Below are positions 43,897-53,371 of a stretch of DNA of 64,000 nt, in pieces; position 1 is the first letter of the stretch, and every line of letters begins with the position of its first letter. Position numbers and translations under genes: made by a program. Source of the stretch: Myxococcales bacterium (lineage in GTDB: Bacteria; Myxococcota_A; Polyangia; Polyangiales; Ga0077539); the NCBI GenBank assembly GCA_016793325.1, contig JAEUKI010000095.1, positions 62,001 through 126,000 of the forward strand, read 5' to 3'. The notes beneath the pieces were generated by a model. That model was not told the DNA's origin, ran no database searches, and worked only from the letters and a program-made list of their open reading frames with translations.

Positions 43897-45283
43897 TTCC
43901 CAGGCCAATCGTGAATGCGCGGTACGCGAGCGCGTCGCTGCACGGGCCCAGCGGACACTGTGGCTGATAGAAGAACTCGCCGAAGCCGAGGGTCCCGAAG
44001 ATCGCCCACGCGCCCGGATCGACGCCACGGCCGCGCACCCAGTGACGAAGCGCACCGTCGACGCGAAGCGCTCCGTGGATCGAGTACTCGCCGAGGACGC
44101 CGAGGTCGACGGTGCGACCGACGCGCGCCCAGAGGTGCGCTCGCGCGAGCGAGAGCCACGGCTGCGCGCGGACGCCGAACGTCCCGCCGAACACGAGGTC
44201 GAGCGACGCCGCTGCGTTGCCGAAGCGAAGCCACACGAGCGCCTCGGGCCACACGCGCTCGCGGATCCCGCCGATGCGGCGATTGAGCGTGATGGCGCCG
44301 GCGCCCGCGCCGATGTCGAGCCCCACGAGCGAGTACCCCACGAGCCCGCGCACGCCCGAGAAGAACACGCCTCCATTGGGAGACCACACGGCGCCGGTCG
44401 TCGGCGCCTCGACGCGGAGCGCGATCGGCGCGAAGCGCGCGTACACGTGGGCGTCGCCAGCGCCGCCGAACGCGAGGGCCGCGGGACCGCCGAGCGAGCC
44501 GCCGATCGCCGCGCGCGCGGAGACGAAGAGCTCCCACTTGGTGGCCTCGTGTCGCGCGTTGGGTCGAATCGAGGCGCGCACCGTGGCCGCGCACGGGCCG
44601 TCTGCGCAGCGCCCCGCGAGGGTGTACTCCGCGCGAGGCTCGAAGGGCATCGAGAGCTCGAAGTGGCCAGCGCTGTCGAGGCGACGGCGCTCCAACACCT
44701 GACCTTCTTGATTCGACACCACGAATTCAACAGCGCCCCGCTGCTGTGCGCTCTCGACGCGAATGGTGCGGGCGTGCTCGAGAAAAAACGACAGAGAGAT
44801 CGGGTGCGCCGCGTCGAGCGCGTGAGGCTCTTCGCTCACGGGGAGGCGAATGCGCCACGCGAGCGTGCCCGAGCAGTTGGTCCCGCCCGAGTAGCAGCGG
44901 ACGCGGAGCTCGACCTCGGTCTCGCGCGCCCCGGCGGTCCACTCGGCGAACGAGCCGGTTCCGCAGCCGCTCGCGTCGTCGTTCGTCGCGCCGACCGTGG
45001 GCCCTTCGGGTGCGATCGTGACGACGGTGTCTCCGTTGTGCGAGGCGCCGGGCAATCGACACGTCGCGAGCTCGATCGTCGCGAACGGAGGAACGACGAT
45101 CAACCGCGACGCGGGGCCGACGAACGGAAGCGTGATCGTCGTCGCAGCGGGGCCCAGCATCGCCGGCGGAGGGGGCGCTTCGTCGCGCGACGAAGAGGGC
45201 AGCCATTGCGCCCACGTAGTGCGCGACGTCACGAGCGCGCAGAGGGCCGCCGCGAGGGCGACGAACGAGCGGAGGGCGCTCAC
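43880..45283 (-). CDS. Secreted outer-surface protein of unknown family
   Basis: 467 residues with a signal peptide (SFVALAAALCALVTSRTTWA). The first 240 residues are a beta-rich periplasmic part with paired Cys (ATCRLPG, SGCGTG, VRCYSGGTNCSG, GRCADGPCAATV). The last 220 residues have alternating short strands with aromatic ends (WELFVSARAAIGG, VYARFAPIALRVE, ALVWLRFGNAAASLDLVFGG, AWAIFGTLGFGEFFY, FTIGLGITWRP), ending in Trp-Arg-Pro. This is typical of outer-membrane beta-barrels. The start codon overlaps the stop of the diheme-cytochrome gene by 4 bases, so the two are translated together. Confidence 0.65.
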   Translation of the reverse strand: MSALRSFVALAAALCALVTSRTTWAQWLPSSSRDEAPPPPAMLGPAATTITLPFVGPASRLIVVPPFATIELATCRLPGASHNGDTVVTIAPEGPTVGATNDDASGCGTGSFAEWTAGARETEVELRVRCYSGGTNCSGTLAWRIRLPVSEEPHALDAAHPISLSFFLEHARTIRVESAQQRGAVEFVVSNQEGQVLERRRLDSAGHFELSMPFEPRAEYTLAGRCADGPCAATVRASIRPNARHEATKWELFVSARAAIGGSLGGPAALAFGGAGDAHVYARFAPIALRVEAPTTGAVWSPNGGVFFSGVRGLVGYSLVGLDIGAGAGAITLNRRIGGIRERVWPEALVWLRFGNAAASLDLVFGGTFGVRAQPWLSLARAHLWARVGRTVDLGVLGEYSIHGALRVDGALRHWVRGRGVDPGAWAIFGTLGFGEFFYQPQCPLGPCSDALAYRAFTIGLGITWRP

Positions 45284-47112
45284 AGTGAGCGCAAGTACGC
45301 GAAGAGGTCCTCGCGCTCGTCTTCGGTGAGCGTTCGAATCGAGCCGTGGTTGTTGCCGCCGCAGCCCGTGAGCGTCGCGCCGAGCGTCGTGGCGCAGCCG
45401 TTGTGCATGTACGGGGCGCGCATCGAGAGCCCGAGGAGCGAGGGCGTCATCCAGCGCTCACCCGTGCCCGTGGTCGAGAGCGAGTGCGCGCGGCCATCGG
45501 TGAGGGACTCGCCGCTGTGGCAGGTCGCGCACTGCGTGTCGGCGCGGCGAAAGACAGCCTGTCCGCGCTCGACCGCGGGCTCGACCGCGACCGCCGTGGG
45601 GACTCGAATTCGTGTGATCCAGCGACGCATCGCGGCCACGCGCGTATCGTCGAGGGTCGGGCCCGACATCCGCGCGCTCATGGTTTGATCGAGCAGCGCG
45701 CGCAGCGAGCGGACGTCCCCGCGACGGTGGTAGGGCCCGTCCGAGCGAAGGGCGTAGAGCGAGGGCGTGCGGAGGGGGCCTGTGGCGCGGAAGTTCCACA
45801 CGTGGCCGTCGTCGCCGCCTTCGGCGTGGCAGGACGCGCAGGCGATTCCTCCGCCCAAATCACCGTGAAAATAGTCGTGTCCGGTGTCTCGTCGCGCGTC
45901 GGTCGCGAGGTCGATCCGACGATCGCCCACGAAGAGCCGCGCGGGCTCGCGGGTCTGCGCGACCAGGGTCTCGCCCACGAAATCAACAGCCACGACCTGC
46001 CCATCGAAGCGGCGCCCGCGATCCTCGGGAATGCAGCGCTCTCGCCGGGTCGAAACCGTCGCCACGCTGCTCACCGACACCTGCGGCCCGTGCGAGCGAA
46101 ACGCGCCGAGCTCGCCGGCGAACGCCACGGCCACTTGTCCTCCGCGCGAGACCGCGACGTCCACGGGGAGCACGCCGCGCACGAGCATCGAGGCCGAGCG
46201 CTCGGCCGACGCGCTGTCGGTCAACAGTCGAACCGACGCAGGCGCGACGCTGTTGTCGCAGGGGTCTCGCCACCCTTGCTGCTCGCGCGAGTAGCTGTAG
46301 CTGTCGCCGCTCGAGTCCTCCTCGCGCTCGGGTCCGATGAACGCGAACTGGTTGGAGACCGCCACGCCGCTCGTCGTCGCGCGCATGCGCCAGAGCGTCG
46401 AGGGCTGGTACATGCGGGAGTTTCCGTTGCGATCCGTGAGCGTCGTCCGGGCGATCAAGCGCGTCCCCAAGCGCCGGCCGTCGCGCGCCATCACTTCGAT
46501 CGCCGCCGAGCGAAAGAACGACACCCAGAGGTTGCGGTCGGGCCCCACGACGACGTCGCGCGCGTCGGGGTCGATCTTCAGCCTGACCATCGCGCTGGTC
46601 CCGCGGGTCGGGAGCGAGACGAGCTCGCCCCGAGCGCACGCGACCCACAGGGAGAACGACGTGGGATCGAAGGTCACGCCGCGCGGCTCGGCGCAGACGT
46701 TTCGCTGCTCGATCACCGAGGCGCGCTCGGGGTCGATCGTGAGCAGCGCTCCGGCGCCGCGGAGCACGACGTGAACCGCGCCCGTGTCGTCTTCGACCAC
46801 GCGACCCGGCTCCGAGCGCGCGGGCGCCTCGACGCGACGCACGACCGAGGCTTCGCCCGTGGTCCCGAGCGCGACGACGAAGACCGCCGAGCGATCGGGG
46901 TCGCTCGCGATCGCGAAGCGTTGATTTTGTGTGACGAGGAGCGTCCCCCCCGAGACGGGCGGAGGAGGATCGTCGAGCGAGGCGACGGGCGCCTCTGCGA
47001 TCGGGTCGTTTGCGTTGAACCCACAGCCCATCGCGCTCGAGGCCAGGGCGATCCAAAGCGCGGCGCCGCGAGAGCGCATGGACCTTGGGCGCGGTGCGTA
47101 CGAATGTCGCAT
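45280..47112 (-). CDS. Diheme cytochrome c peroxidase-like lipoprotein with N-terminal beta-propeller
   Basis: About 610 residues from ATG 47112 (MRHSYAPRP); ATG 47079 (MRSRGAALW) gives a neater signal. Lipobox SSAMGC. Residues 40-410 form a propeller-like region (repeats such as RFAIASDPDRSAVFVVALG, TFDPTSFSLWVACARG, VVVGPDRNLWVSFF). The C-terminal 200 residues hold two c-type heme sites: CASCH near 425 and CATCH near 528. Between and after them come FRATGPLRTPSLYALRSDGPYHRRG and MRAPYMHNGCATTLG, which match the MauG/CcpA layout. This combination is seen in Myxococcota and may oxidise a surface substrate. It is coupled to the downstream outer-surface protein by a 4-base overlap. Confidence 0.85.
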   Translation of the reverse strand: MRHSYAPRPRSMRSRGAALWIALASSAMGCGFNANDPIAEAPVASLDDPPPPVSGGTLLVTQNQRFAIASDPDRSAVFVVALGTTGEASVVRRVEAPARSEPGRVVEDDTGAVHVVLRGAGALLTIDPERASVIEQRNVCAEPRGVTFDPTSFSLWVACARGELVSLPTRGTSAMVRLKIDPDARDVVVGPDRNLWVSFFRSAAIEVMARDGRRLGTRLIARTTLTDRNGNSRMYQPSTLWRMRATTSGVAVSNQFAFIGPEREEDSSGDSYSYSREQQGWRDPCDNSVAPASVRLLTDSASAERSASMLVRGVLPVDVAVSRGGQVAVAFAGELGAFRSHGPQVSVSSVATVSTRRERCIPEDRGRRFDGQVVAVDFVGETLVAQTREPARLFVGDRRIDLATDARRDTGHDYFHGDLGGGIACASCHAEGGDDGHVWNFRATGPLRTPSLYALRSDGPYHRRGDVRSLRALLDQTMSARMSGPTLDDTRVAAMRRWITRIRVPTAVAVEPAVERGQAVFRRADTQCATCHSGESLTDGRAHSLSTTGTGERWMTPSLLGLSMRAPYMHNGCATTLGATLTGCGGNNHGSIRTLTEDEREDLFAYLRSL

Positions 47113-47296
47113 CGTGTGCTCAGTGACCTCCGACTCCGCCGTTGTAGGGACGGATCGTTCGTGAGTGTAGTCCACGAAGTCATCGACGGCTCCGAGCGCT
47201 TCGCGGGTCGAGCGGACGCGTCCCAACGTCACCATCGAATTCGAGCACTTATCGAGACGATCGCCTTTCCCGAGGCGCTCGCGTGGTTTTCTCGCG

Positions 47297-47944
47297 TCAC
47301 GCCCCGCGCTCGGGCAGCGCGAGGGCAGGCGTTGAGCCTGCCGTGATCGCGAGCGGCGCTCGTCGCGCGTCGCTCGTCGCGTCGTCCGCGACCGAGGCGA
47401 TGACCTTCGTGCGCTGCGCTTCGGTGAGCTCGCGAACCTTGTAGATGACCCGTGTTTTCACGGGCGAGAAGCCCACGAACGCGAGCGTCGCGTTGGCGAA
47501 CGAGCCGTGGATCGAGCGCTTGTACGCGAGGGCGTACCACCACCACGGGCTGTCCATCGTCACGAGGAGCCGCGCGCTGCGGCCGGTGAGCAGTCGATCG
47601 GGGAGCCCGTGGTCCGCGCGATACTTGAACGCCCAGCCCGGGAGAAACACGCGGTCGACGAAGCCCTTCACGAGCGCCGGAGGGCCGCCCCACCAATAGG
47701 GAAACAACCACGCCACGTGCGAGGCCCGCTCGATCATCGCGCGCGCAGAGACGAGCGAAGGCTCGAGGGGCTGCTCGCGGCTGTGCCCCGAGCGCAGGTT
47801 CAAGTCGAACGAGAGGTCCCGGAGCGCGAGGCGCTCGACCGTGGCGTGCTGCGATGCCCCGCGCGCGTACGCGTCTGCGAGCGCGTGGCCGAACGAGTGC
47901 TCCGAGGGGTGTCCGTCGATCACGAGGATGGTGCGTTGGCTCAT
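47297..47944 (-). CDS. NAD(P)H quinone oxidoreductase, flavodoxin-like fold
   Basis: 215 residues from ATG 47944 (MSQRTILVIDGHPSEHSFGHAL). The flavodoxin_2 fold is shown by ILVIDGHP at the start, LFPYWWGGPPALVKGFVDRVFLPGWAF near residue 80 and LLVTMDSPWWWYALAY near 125. These match the KefF/MdaB/NQO1-like quinone reductases, which reduce quinones by two electrons with FMN or FAD and protect against electrophiles. It diverges from a LysR-type gene across 77 bases; that regulator probably controls it. Confidence 0.85.
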   Translation of the reverse strand: MSQRTILVIDGHPSEHSFGHALADAYARGASQHATVERLALRDLSFDLNLRSGHSREQPLEPSLVSARAMIERASHVAWLFPYWWGGPPALVKGFVDRVFLPGWAFKYRADHGLPDRLLTGRSARLLVTMDSPWWWYALAYKRSIHGSFANATLAFVGFSPVKTRVIYKVRELTEAQRTKVIASVADDATSDARRAPLAITAGSTPALALPERGA

Positions 47945-47992
47945 GGAGCAGGACAGTGCGTCATGCACGAGCGCATGAGGAGTGGCACAAAT

Positions 47993-48018
47993 TGCATTCA
48001 TATGATGCATTGGTGCAT
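47993..48018. promoter_or_regulatory. Overlapping inverted repeats in the LysR/quinone-reductase spacer
   Basis: TGCATTCATATGATGCAT (47993-48010) and ATGCATTGGTGCAT (48005-48018) overlap. They end 4 bases before the LysR start codon and lie about 50-75 bases from the quinone-reductase start. Position and TGCAT/ATGCA arms fit a LysR autoregulatory site. Inferred. Confidence 0.5.
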
Positions 48019-48021
48019 GCC

Positions 48022-48942
48022 ATGGACGAGCTGCTCTGGGACGACTTGCGCGTGTTGTTGGCTGCCCTTCGCGAGGGGAGCTTCACGCGCGCGGCGGCGA
48101 GGCTCGGGGTCGAGCAATCGACGGTGAGCCGCAGGATCGCCGCGCTCGAAGCGCGCCTCGGGCGTCCTTTGTTTCACCGCGACCGCGCGGGTCCGTCGCC
48201 GACCGCGCTCGGCGAGCGGCTGCGGGCGCACGCAGAGCGGGTCGAGCGCGAGGTGCACGCGCTCGTCGACACGAGCGAGCGGCACGAGCGGGCGGTCGAA
48301 GGGCGCGTGAGGCTCGCGACGACGGAGGCGATGGCCGTGCAGGTGATCGTTCCGCGGGTGTTGCCGGCGCTGCGAAAGAAGCACCCGAAGCTCTACGTCG
48401 ACCTCGTGACGAGCGACGAGCAGGCGGACCTCGGGGCGCGCGAAGCGGACATCGCGCTGCGATTCTTCAGGCCGACGCGCGGTGAGCTCAGGGCGCAACG
48501 GATCGCGAACGTGTCCGTCGCGCCGATCGCGTCGCGCGCGTATCGAACGCAGGGGCGCTCGCTGCGCGAGCTCGACTGGATCGTGTACGAGCTCGGACCG
48601 GGTCGCTCACCGGAAGCAGACTGGGTGCAGCGACACACGAAGAGAGACCCTGTGATGCGCTGCAACGGATACCTCGCGTGCGTCGAAGCGGTGCGGGCGG
48701 GGCTCGGCGTCTCGCTGCTCGCGTCCGCGGTGTGCTCGTGGGATCCAACGCTGCGCGTGCTTCCGCTGGGCGACGAGGGCGAGGCGCTTCCCGCGCTCGA
48801 GCTGTGGGTGGTGGCGCCGAGCTCGCTGCGCGGCGTTCCGCGGGTGGACGCGGTGTGGGACACGTTGGCGACGGACGCGCCCAAGTGGCTCGAACGCACG
48901 CGACGAACGAAGCCGACGCGTCGCGCTTCGACGGCGAAGTGA
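48022..48942 (+). CDS. LysR-family transcriptional regulator
   Basis: 306 residues from ATG 48022 (MDELLWDDLRVLLAALREGS). The N-terminal winged helix-turn-helix reads SFTRAAARLGVEQSTVSRRIAALEARLGRPLFHRDR, the LysR pattern. The effector domain starts near residue 90 with VRLATTEAMAVQVIVPRVLPALRKKHPKLYVDLVTS. It includes ADIALRFFRP and a late CNGYLACVEAVRAGLGVSLLASAV, where the two Cys could sense electrophiles; that is only a suggestion. It probably controls the divergent quinone reductase and itself through the palindromes between them. Confidence 0.92.
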   Translation: MDELLWDDLRVLLAALREGSFTRAAARLGVEQSTVSRRIAALEARLGRPLFHRDRAGPSPTALGERLRAHAERVEREVHALVDTSERHERAVEGRVRLATTEAMAVQVIVPRVLPALRKKHPKLYVDLVTSDEQADLGAREADIALRFFRPTRGELRAQRIANVSVAPIASRAYRTQGRSLRELDWIVYELGPGRSPEADWVQRHTKRDPVMRCNGYLACVEAVRAGLGVSLLASAVCSWDPTLRVLPLGDEGEALPALELWVVAPSSLRGVPRVDAVWDTLATDAPKWLERTRRTKPTRRASTAK

Positions 48943-48949
48943 CGCCCGC

Positions 48950-50125
48950 TCAGCTTCGACCGCGCGGCTCGGGCGCGCGCTCGACGGTGACGACGCGCTC
49001 TCCGTCCGCCAACGACGCCGGAGGAAACACGAGGATCCGATCGCTCGCGCGAAGCCCCTCGAGCACCTCGACGTCGCGGCCGAGGTCGCGGCCGAGCTCG
49101 ACGCGCACGCGGCGCGCGACGCCGTCCTCGGACACGGTGTAGACGACCGTCCCGTCGGCGCCCGCGGTGATCGCGCCCGAGGGGATCACGACCGCGGTGT
49201 TGCGACGCGCGACCGTGAAGCGAACGTAGACGTACGCGCCCGAGAGCACCGGCGCGCCGCGCGGTAGTTGAAGCTCGGCGCGCAGCGTTCGCGCGACGGG
49301 GTCGAGCGCGCCTGCGGTTCGTGTGACCGTGGCGCGCACGGGCTCCCCTCCCCCTTCGCGCGGAGCGACGTCGGCGACGACCCCGACGCGCACCGCGGAC
49401 GACGCCCACTGAGGAACGTCGACGTCGACGCGCAGCTCGCTCGTCGTCGCGATGTCGTAGAGGAGCGTCGTTCCGGCGGTGACGAGCGCGCCCTGCTGGA
49501 CGTGGCGGCGCGTGATCGTCCCGTCGAAGGGGGCGAGCACTTGGAGGTAGCTCGAGAGCGTCGAGAGCCGCTCGAACTCGGCGCGGCTCGTGCGACGCGC
49601 GGACTCGGCGGCGCTGAGCCGCAGCCGTACGTCGTCTTCTTCCGCAGCCGCAGAGAAGCGCCCCGCGACGAGCCGCTGCGTCCTCGCGAGCTGCGTCCGA
49701 ACGATCGCCACGTTGTCCGTCGCCTCGCGGAGGCGCGCGCTCGCGCTGCGAAGCTGATCCGCGAGCTCGGGCGCGTCGATGATCGCCAACACCTGCCCGC
49801 GACGAACGACGTCGCCGAGGTCCGCGCGCAGCGTCCGCGCGTAGCCAGAGGCCCGCGCGTAGAGGGGCGTCGATTGCTGCGGACGCGCGGTGCCCGGGAG
49901 CGAGAGCGCGATCGACGCTTCGGCGGGCCTCGGTCGCGCCACGAGCACGCGCGGCGCGCCGGTCTCGGGCTGCGCGCGGGCGTCCCGCGTCGAGCGCGCG
50001 TCGATGCGCTGCTTGGCGGCCACGAGCAGGCCCGCGATAGACAGCGCGGCGACCACAGCGGCGACCGTGCGACTCGATTTCGTGGGCTTATTTTCGAGCG
50101 CGCTCGTCGGCTCGTGCTCGCTCAT
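48950..50125 (-). CDS. RND efflux periplasmic adaptor (membrane fusion protein)
   Basis: 391 residues from ATG 50125 (MSEHEPTSALENKPTK). One N-terminal membrane segment (VAAVVAALSIAGLLVAA, residues 20-37) is followed by the lipoyl/barrel-sandwich half YARASGYARTLRADLGDVVRRGQVLAIID near residue 90 and a coiled-coil hairpin (residues 105-175). The returning half is LSSYLQVLAPFDGTITRRHVQQGALVTAG, with beta-barrel and membrane-proximal parts following. The adaptor links the RND pump to an outer-membrane channel. No TolC-like gene is present in the window. Its start overlaps the pump gene stop by 4 bases, so pump and adaptor are translationally coupled. Confidence 0.9.
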   Translation of the reverse strand: MSEHEPTSALENKPTKSSRTVAAVVAALSIAGLLVAAKQRIDARSTRDARAQPETGAPRVLVARPRPAEASIALSLPGTARPQQSTPLYARASGYARTLRADLGDVVRRGQVLAIIDAPELADQLRSASARLREATDNVAIVRTQLARTQRLVAGRFSAAAEEDDVRLRLSAAESARRTSRAEFERLSTLSSYLQVLAPFDGTITRRHVQQGALVTAGTTLLYDIATTSELRVDVDVPQWASSAVRVGVVADVAPREGGGEPVRATVTRTAGALDPVARTLRAELQLPRGAPVLSGAYVYVRFTVARRNTAVVIPSGAITAGADGTVVYTVSEDGVARRVRVELGRDLGRDVEVLEGLRASDRILVFPPASLADGERVVTVERAPEPRGRS

Positions 50126-53100
50126 GGCGCGTCCTCCGCGAGGTCCGGGTCGTTGTCGTCGATGGGGGCGCTCCGCTCGCGAAGCACGCTGTACGCCACG
50201 GGAACAAACAGCAGCGTCGCGATCGTCGCGCCGATGAGCCCGCCGATGGCGCTCCGCGCGAGCGCGGCGTTTTGCTCGCCGCCTTCGCTGTGTCCGAGGG
50301 CCATGGGGAGCATTCCGATCACCATGGCGAGCGCCGTCATGAGCACGGGGCGGAGCCGCGTGTGCCCTGCGCGAAGGGCGCTGTCGAGCGCGCTCGCGCC
50401 CTCGCGTCGCTGGGTGTTCGCGAAGGACACGAGGAGCGTGGAGTTCGCCGTTCCGACGCCGACGCTCATGACCGCGCCCATGAGCGAAGGGACGTTGAGG
50501 GTCGTCCCCGTGAGAAAGAGCGAGACGACGATGCCCGCGCCGGCCCCAGGGAGCGCGAGCAGGATGATCAACGGATCGAGCCAGCTCTGAAAGTTGACGA
50601 CCATCAGCGCGTACACGAGGAGCACGGCCAAGAGCAGGCCCATTCCGATCCCGCCGAAGGCGCTCTTCATGCTGTCGATCTGCCCTTCGACGAGCACCTG
50701 CGCGCCGGGGGGAAGGGTCCGCTGCGCGCGCTGCGCGATCTCTTGGATGGGCGTCTCGACGCGGCCGAGGTCGTACCACGCCACGTCTGCGCGCACGTCG
50801 AACGTCGGCTGAACGTCGGTGCGCGTGGTGATCACGGGCGTCAATCGACGATCGATCTGCGCGAGGTCGCCGAGCGGGACGGGCTCACGCCCCGCGCCGA
50901 TGGACAGCGACGCGAGCGAATCGACCGACGAAATCCTGTGCTCGGGGATCGAGACGACCACGGGGTAGCTGTTGCCCGTGTTGGGGTCGGTCCAGTAGTT
51001 GGGCGCGACTTGTCCGCTCGACGAGACCGCCAAGAGGACGTCGTTCGCGACGTCCCGCTGCGTGAGTCCGAGCTCGGCGGCGCGCGTTCGATCGACTTCG
51101 ATGTGGAGCCTGGGCGCGTCGACCACTTGATGGAGCCGGACGTCGACCACGCCTCGCACCGCGCGGAGCTCGCGTTCGATCCGTCGCGCGGCGCCGTACG
51201 CGGCCTCGCGATTCTGCCCGGTGACCTTGATCGAGATGGGCGAAGGAAGCCCGAAATTGAGGATCTGCGTCACGATGTCCGCGGGCTGGTAGTAGAACCC
51301 GAGCTCGGGAAATCGCTCGCGGAGTCGCGTTCGCAAGAGGGCCCGGTACTCTTCGGTGCTGCGCGTGCGCGCGGACGAGAGGCGCAAGAGGAGCTCTCCG
51401 TCCGCGGTGCTGATGTTCGCCGAGTCTGTGACGGCGAGCGTGAATCCGCTGGGCATCCCGAGCTGCGCGAGCATGAGCTCGCGTTCGCGCGCGGGGACCG
51501 TGTCTGCGATCACGCGCTCGACCGCAGCGAAATAGCGCTCGGTTTGCTCGACCCTCGTCCCCGGGGGCGCGGTCACGTGCAGGCGAATTTGCCCCGCGTC
51601 GATCACGGGAAAGAAGTCGCGCCCCACGCGGCTCGCGAGCAGCGCGGCCGACGAGATCACCGCGACGAACGCCAGGAGAAACACGGCTCGATGCCCGAGC
51701 ACCCAGCGCAGCGCCGCGGCGTAGAGGGCGCGCGTCGCCTCGAAGCCTCGCTCGAATCGCTGCTGCGCGCGGCCGAAGAACCCAGGCGGCTGACCGTGCG
51801 CTGCGATCTCTGCGGGCAAGAGCCAGCGCACCATCGTCGGGACGAGCGTCCGCGACAGGATGTACGACGCCATGACAGACAGCCCGACGCTGAGCCCGAG
51901 CGGAAGAAACAAGTACCGCGCGGGGCCTTCGAGGAGCAGGACGCTGCAGAACACGAGGCCGATGGAGAGCGACGCGACGAACGCGGGGACGGCCACTTGT
52001 TGCGCGCCGTCGAGGATGGCGCGGGTGAGGGATTTTCCCTGCGCGAGGTTGCGGTGGATGTTCTCGATCTCGACCGTGGCGTCGTCGACGAGGATCCCGA
52101 CGGCGAGCGCGAGACCGCCGAGCGTCATGGTGTTGATCGTGTGCCCCATCGCGCGCAGCACGAGCAGCGCGGAGAGCACGCTGAGCGGGATCGAGACGAA
52201 CACGACGACGGTGCTTCGCCAGCTCCCGAGAAACAACAGGATCATCGCCGCCGTGAGCAGCGCGGCGACGAGGCCCTCGGTGAGCAGCCCCTCGATCGCG
52301 CGCGTGACGAAGAGGCTCTGGTCCGCGAGGAGCTCCATGCGAATCGCCGGGGGCGCTGCGGCGCGGATCGACGGGAACATCGCGCGGACGCGGGCGGCGA
52401 CCTCGGTCGTGCTCGCGTCACCTGTTTTCAAGACGCTGAGCACGACCGCGCGTCGGCCGTCGTAGCGGGCGATGGCGGTCTGCGCCGCGTACCCGTCGTG
52501 CACGAACGCCACGTCGCGGACGAACACCGTGCGGCCGTCGCGCGTGCGGATGGGGACGTCGTTGAGCGCGCGGATGGACTCGGGCGAGCTGTTCAAGCTC
52601 ACGCGAAACTCGGTCTCGCCGATCTTCGCCGAGCCCGTTGGGAGCGTGAGATTTTGCTGGGCGATCGCGAAGCTCACGTCGTAGGGCGCGACGCCTCGCG
52701 CGCGCAGGGCCTCGGGGTCGAGGTCGACGACGGTCTGCCGTTGCCTGCCGCCCATGGGCAGGGGAAACCGCGCGCCGCGGATCGCCGAGAGCTGCGAGCG
52801 TACGCGGAGGTTCACGTAGTCGTAGACCTCGGCCTCGCTCATCGTGTCGCTGCTGAACGCGATCTGGAGGATCGGGACGCTCGAGGCGTTGTAGCGAACG
52901 ATGACCGGGGGCTGCGTCCCGGGAGGCATACGACGGAGAATGGTCTGCGAAATCGCAGTGACTTGTGAGGTCGCCGTCGCCGTGTCGGTCCCCGTGTGGA
53001 GGTACAAACGAATGAGCGCGACGCCGTCGAAGCTCTGGCTCTCGAGCTTGCGAATGCCCTCGACGTTGCCCGCGAGCGAGTACTCGCTGAACTGCGTGAT

Positions 53101-53286
53101 CTGCTGCTCCATCTGCCGCGCGGACAGGCCCCCGTACGTCCACACGACGTTGATCACCGGGATATCCACGGTGGGAAAGATGTCCGTCGGCGCCCGGCGC
53201 AACACGCCGAAGGACACGACCAACAAGAGCATCGCGGCCACCACGAAGGTGTACGGACGACGCAGCGCGAGTCGGACGATCCACAT
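50122..53286 (-). CDS. RND-family efflux pump, inner-membrane subunit
   Basis: 1054 residues with the twelve-helix RND layout and two large periplasmic loops. Helix 1 is RRPYTFVVAAMLLLVVSFGVL. The proton-relay segment in helix 4 reads GILVDDATVEIENIHRNL, with the adjacent Asp pair present. A matching second-half segment reads LMGAVMSVGVGTANSTLLVSF, where the Asp pair is missing. Phrases such as WTYGGLSARQMEQQ and PIPISIKVTG-like sequence place it with the MdtBC/CzcA-neighbouring HAE1-like pumps. Exported compounds cannot be told from sequence. It is upstream of the adaptor with a 4-base overlap. No local regulator of TetR or MarR type is seen. Confidence 0.92.
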   Translation of the reverse strand: MWIVRLALRRPYTFVVAAMLLLVVSFGVLRRAPTDIFPTVDIPVINVVWTYGGLSARQMEQQITQFSEYSLAGNVEGIRKLESQSFDGVALIRLYLHTGTDTATATSQVTAISQTILRRMPPGTQPPVIVRYNASSVPILQIAFSSDTMSEAEVYDYVNLRVRSQLSAIRGARFPLPMGGRQRQTVVDLDPEALRARGVAPYDVSFAIAQQNLTLPTGSAKIGETEFRVSLNSSPESIRALNDVPIRTRDGRTVFVRDVAFVHDGYAAQTAIARYDGRRAVVLSVLKTGDASTTEVAARVRAMFPSIRAAAPPAIRMELLADQSLFVTRAIEGLLTEGLVAALLTAAMILLFLGSWRSTVVVFVSIPLSVLSALLVLRAMGHTINTMTLGGLALAVGILVDDATVEIENIHRNLAQGKSLTRAILDGAQQVAVPAFVASLSIGLVFCSVLLLEGPARYLFLPLGLSVGLSVMASYILSRTLVPTMVRWLLPAEIAAHGQPPGFFGRAQQRFERGFEATRALYAAALRWVLGHRAVFLLAFVAVISSAALLASRVGRDFFPVIDAGQIRLHVTAPPGTRVEQTERYFAAVERVIADTVPARERELMLAQLGMPSGFTLAVTDSANISTADGELLLRLSSARTRSTEEYRALLRTRLRERFPELGFYYQPADIVTQILNFGLPSPISIKVTGQNREAAYGAARRIERELRAVRGVVDVRLHQVVDAPRLHIEVDRTRAAELGLTQRDVANDVLLAVSSSGQVAPNYWTDPNTGNSYPVVVSIPEHRISSVDSLASLSIGAGREPVPLGDLAQIDRRLTPVITTRTDVQPTFDVRADVAWYDLGRVETPIQEIAQRAQRTLPPGAQVLVEGQIDSMKSAFGGIGMGLLLAVLLVYALMVVNFQSWLDPLIILLALPGAGAGIVVSLFLTGTTLNVPSLMGAVMSVGVGTANSTLLVSFANTQRREGASALDSALRAGHTRLRPVLMTALAMVIGMLPMALGHSEGGEQNAALARSAIGGLIGATIATLLFVPVAYSVLRERSAPIDDNDPDLAEDAP

Positions 53287-53371
53287 GAAGGCTCGGCTGC
53301 TATAGTGCGCTACGGCCGCGGTAACACTCCAGCGCGTGATTTCGACAGAGACGCGGAGGCTCGGGCGACGC

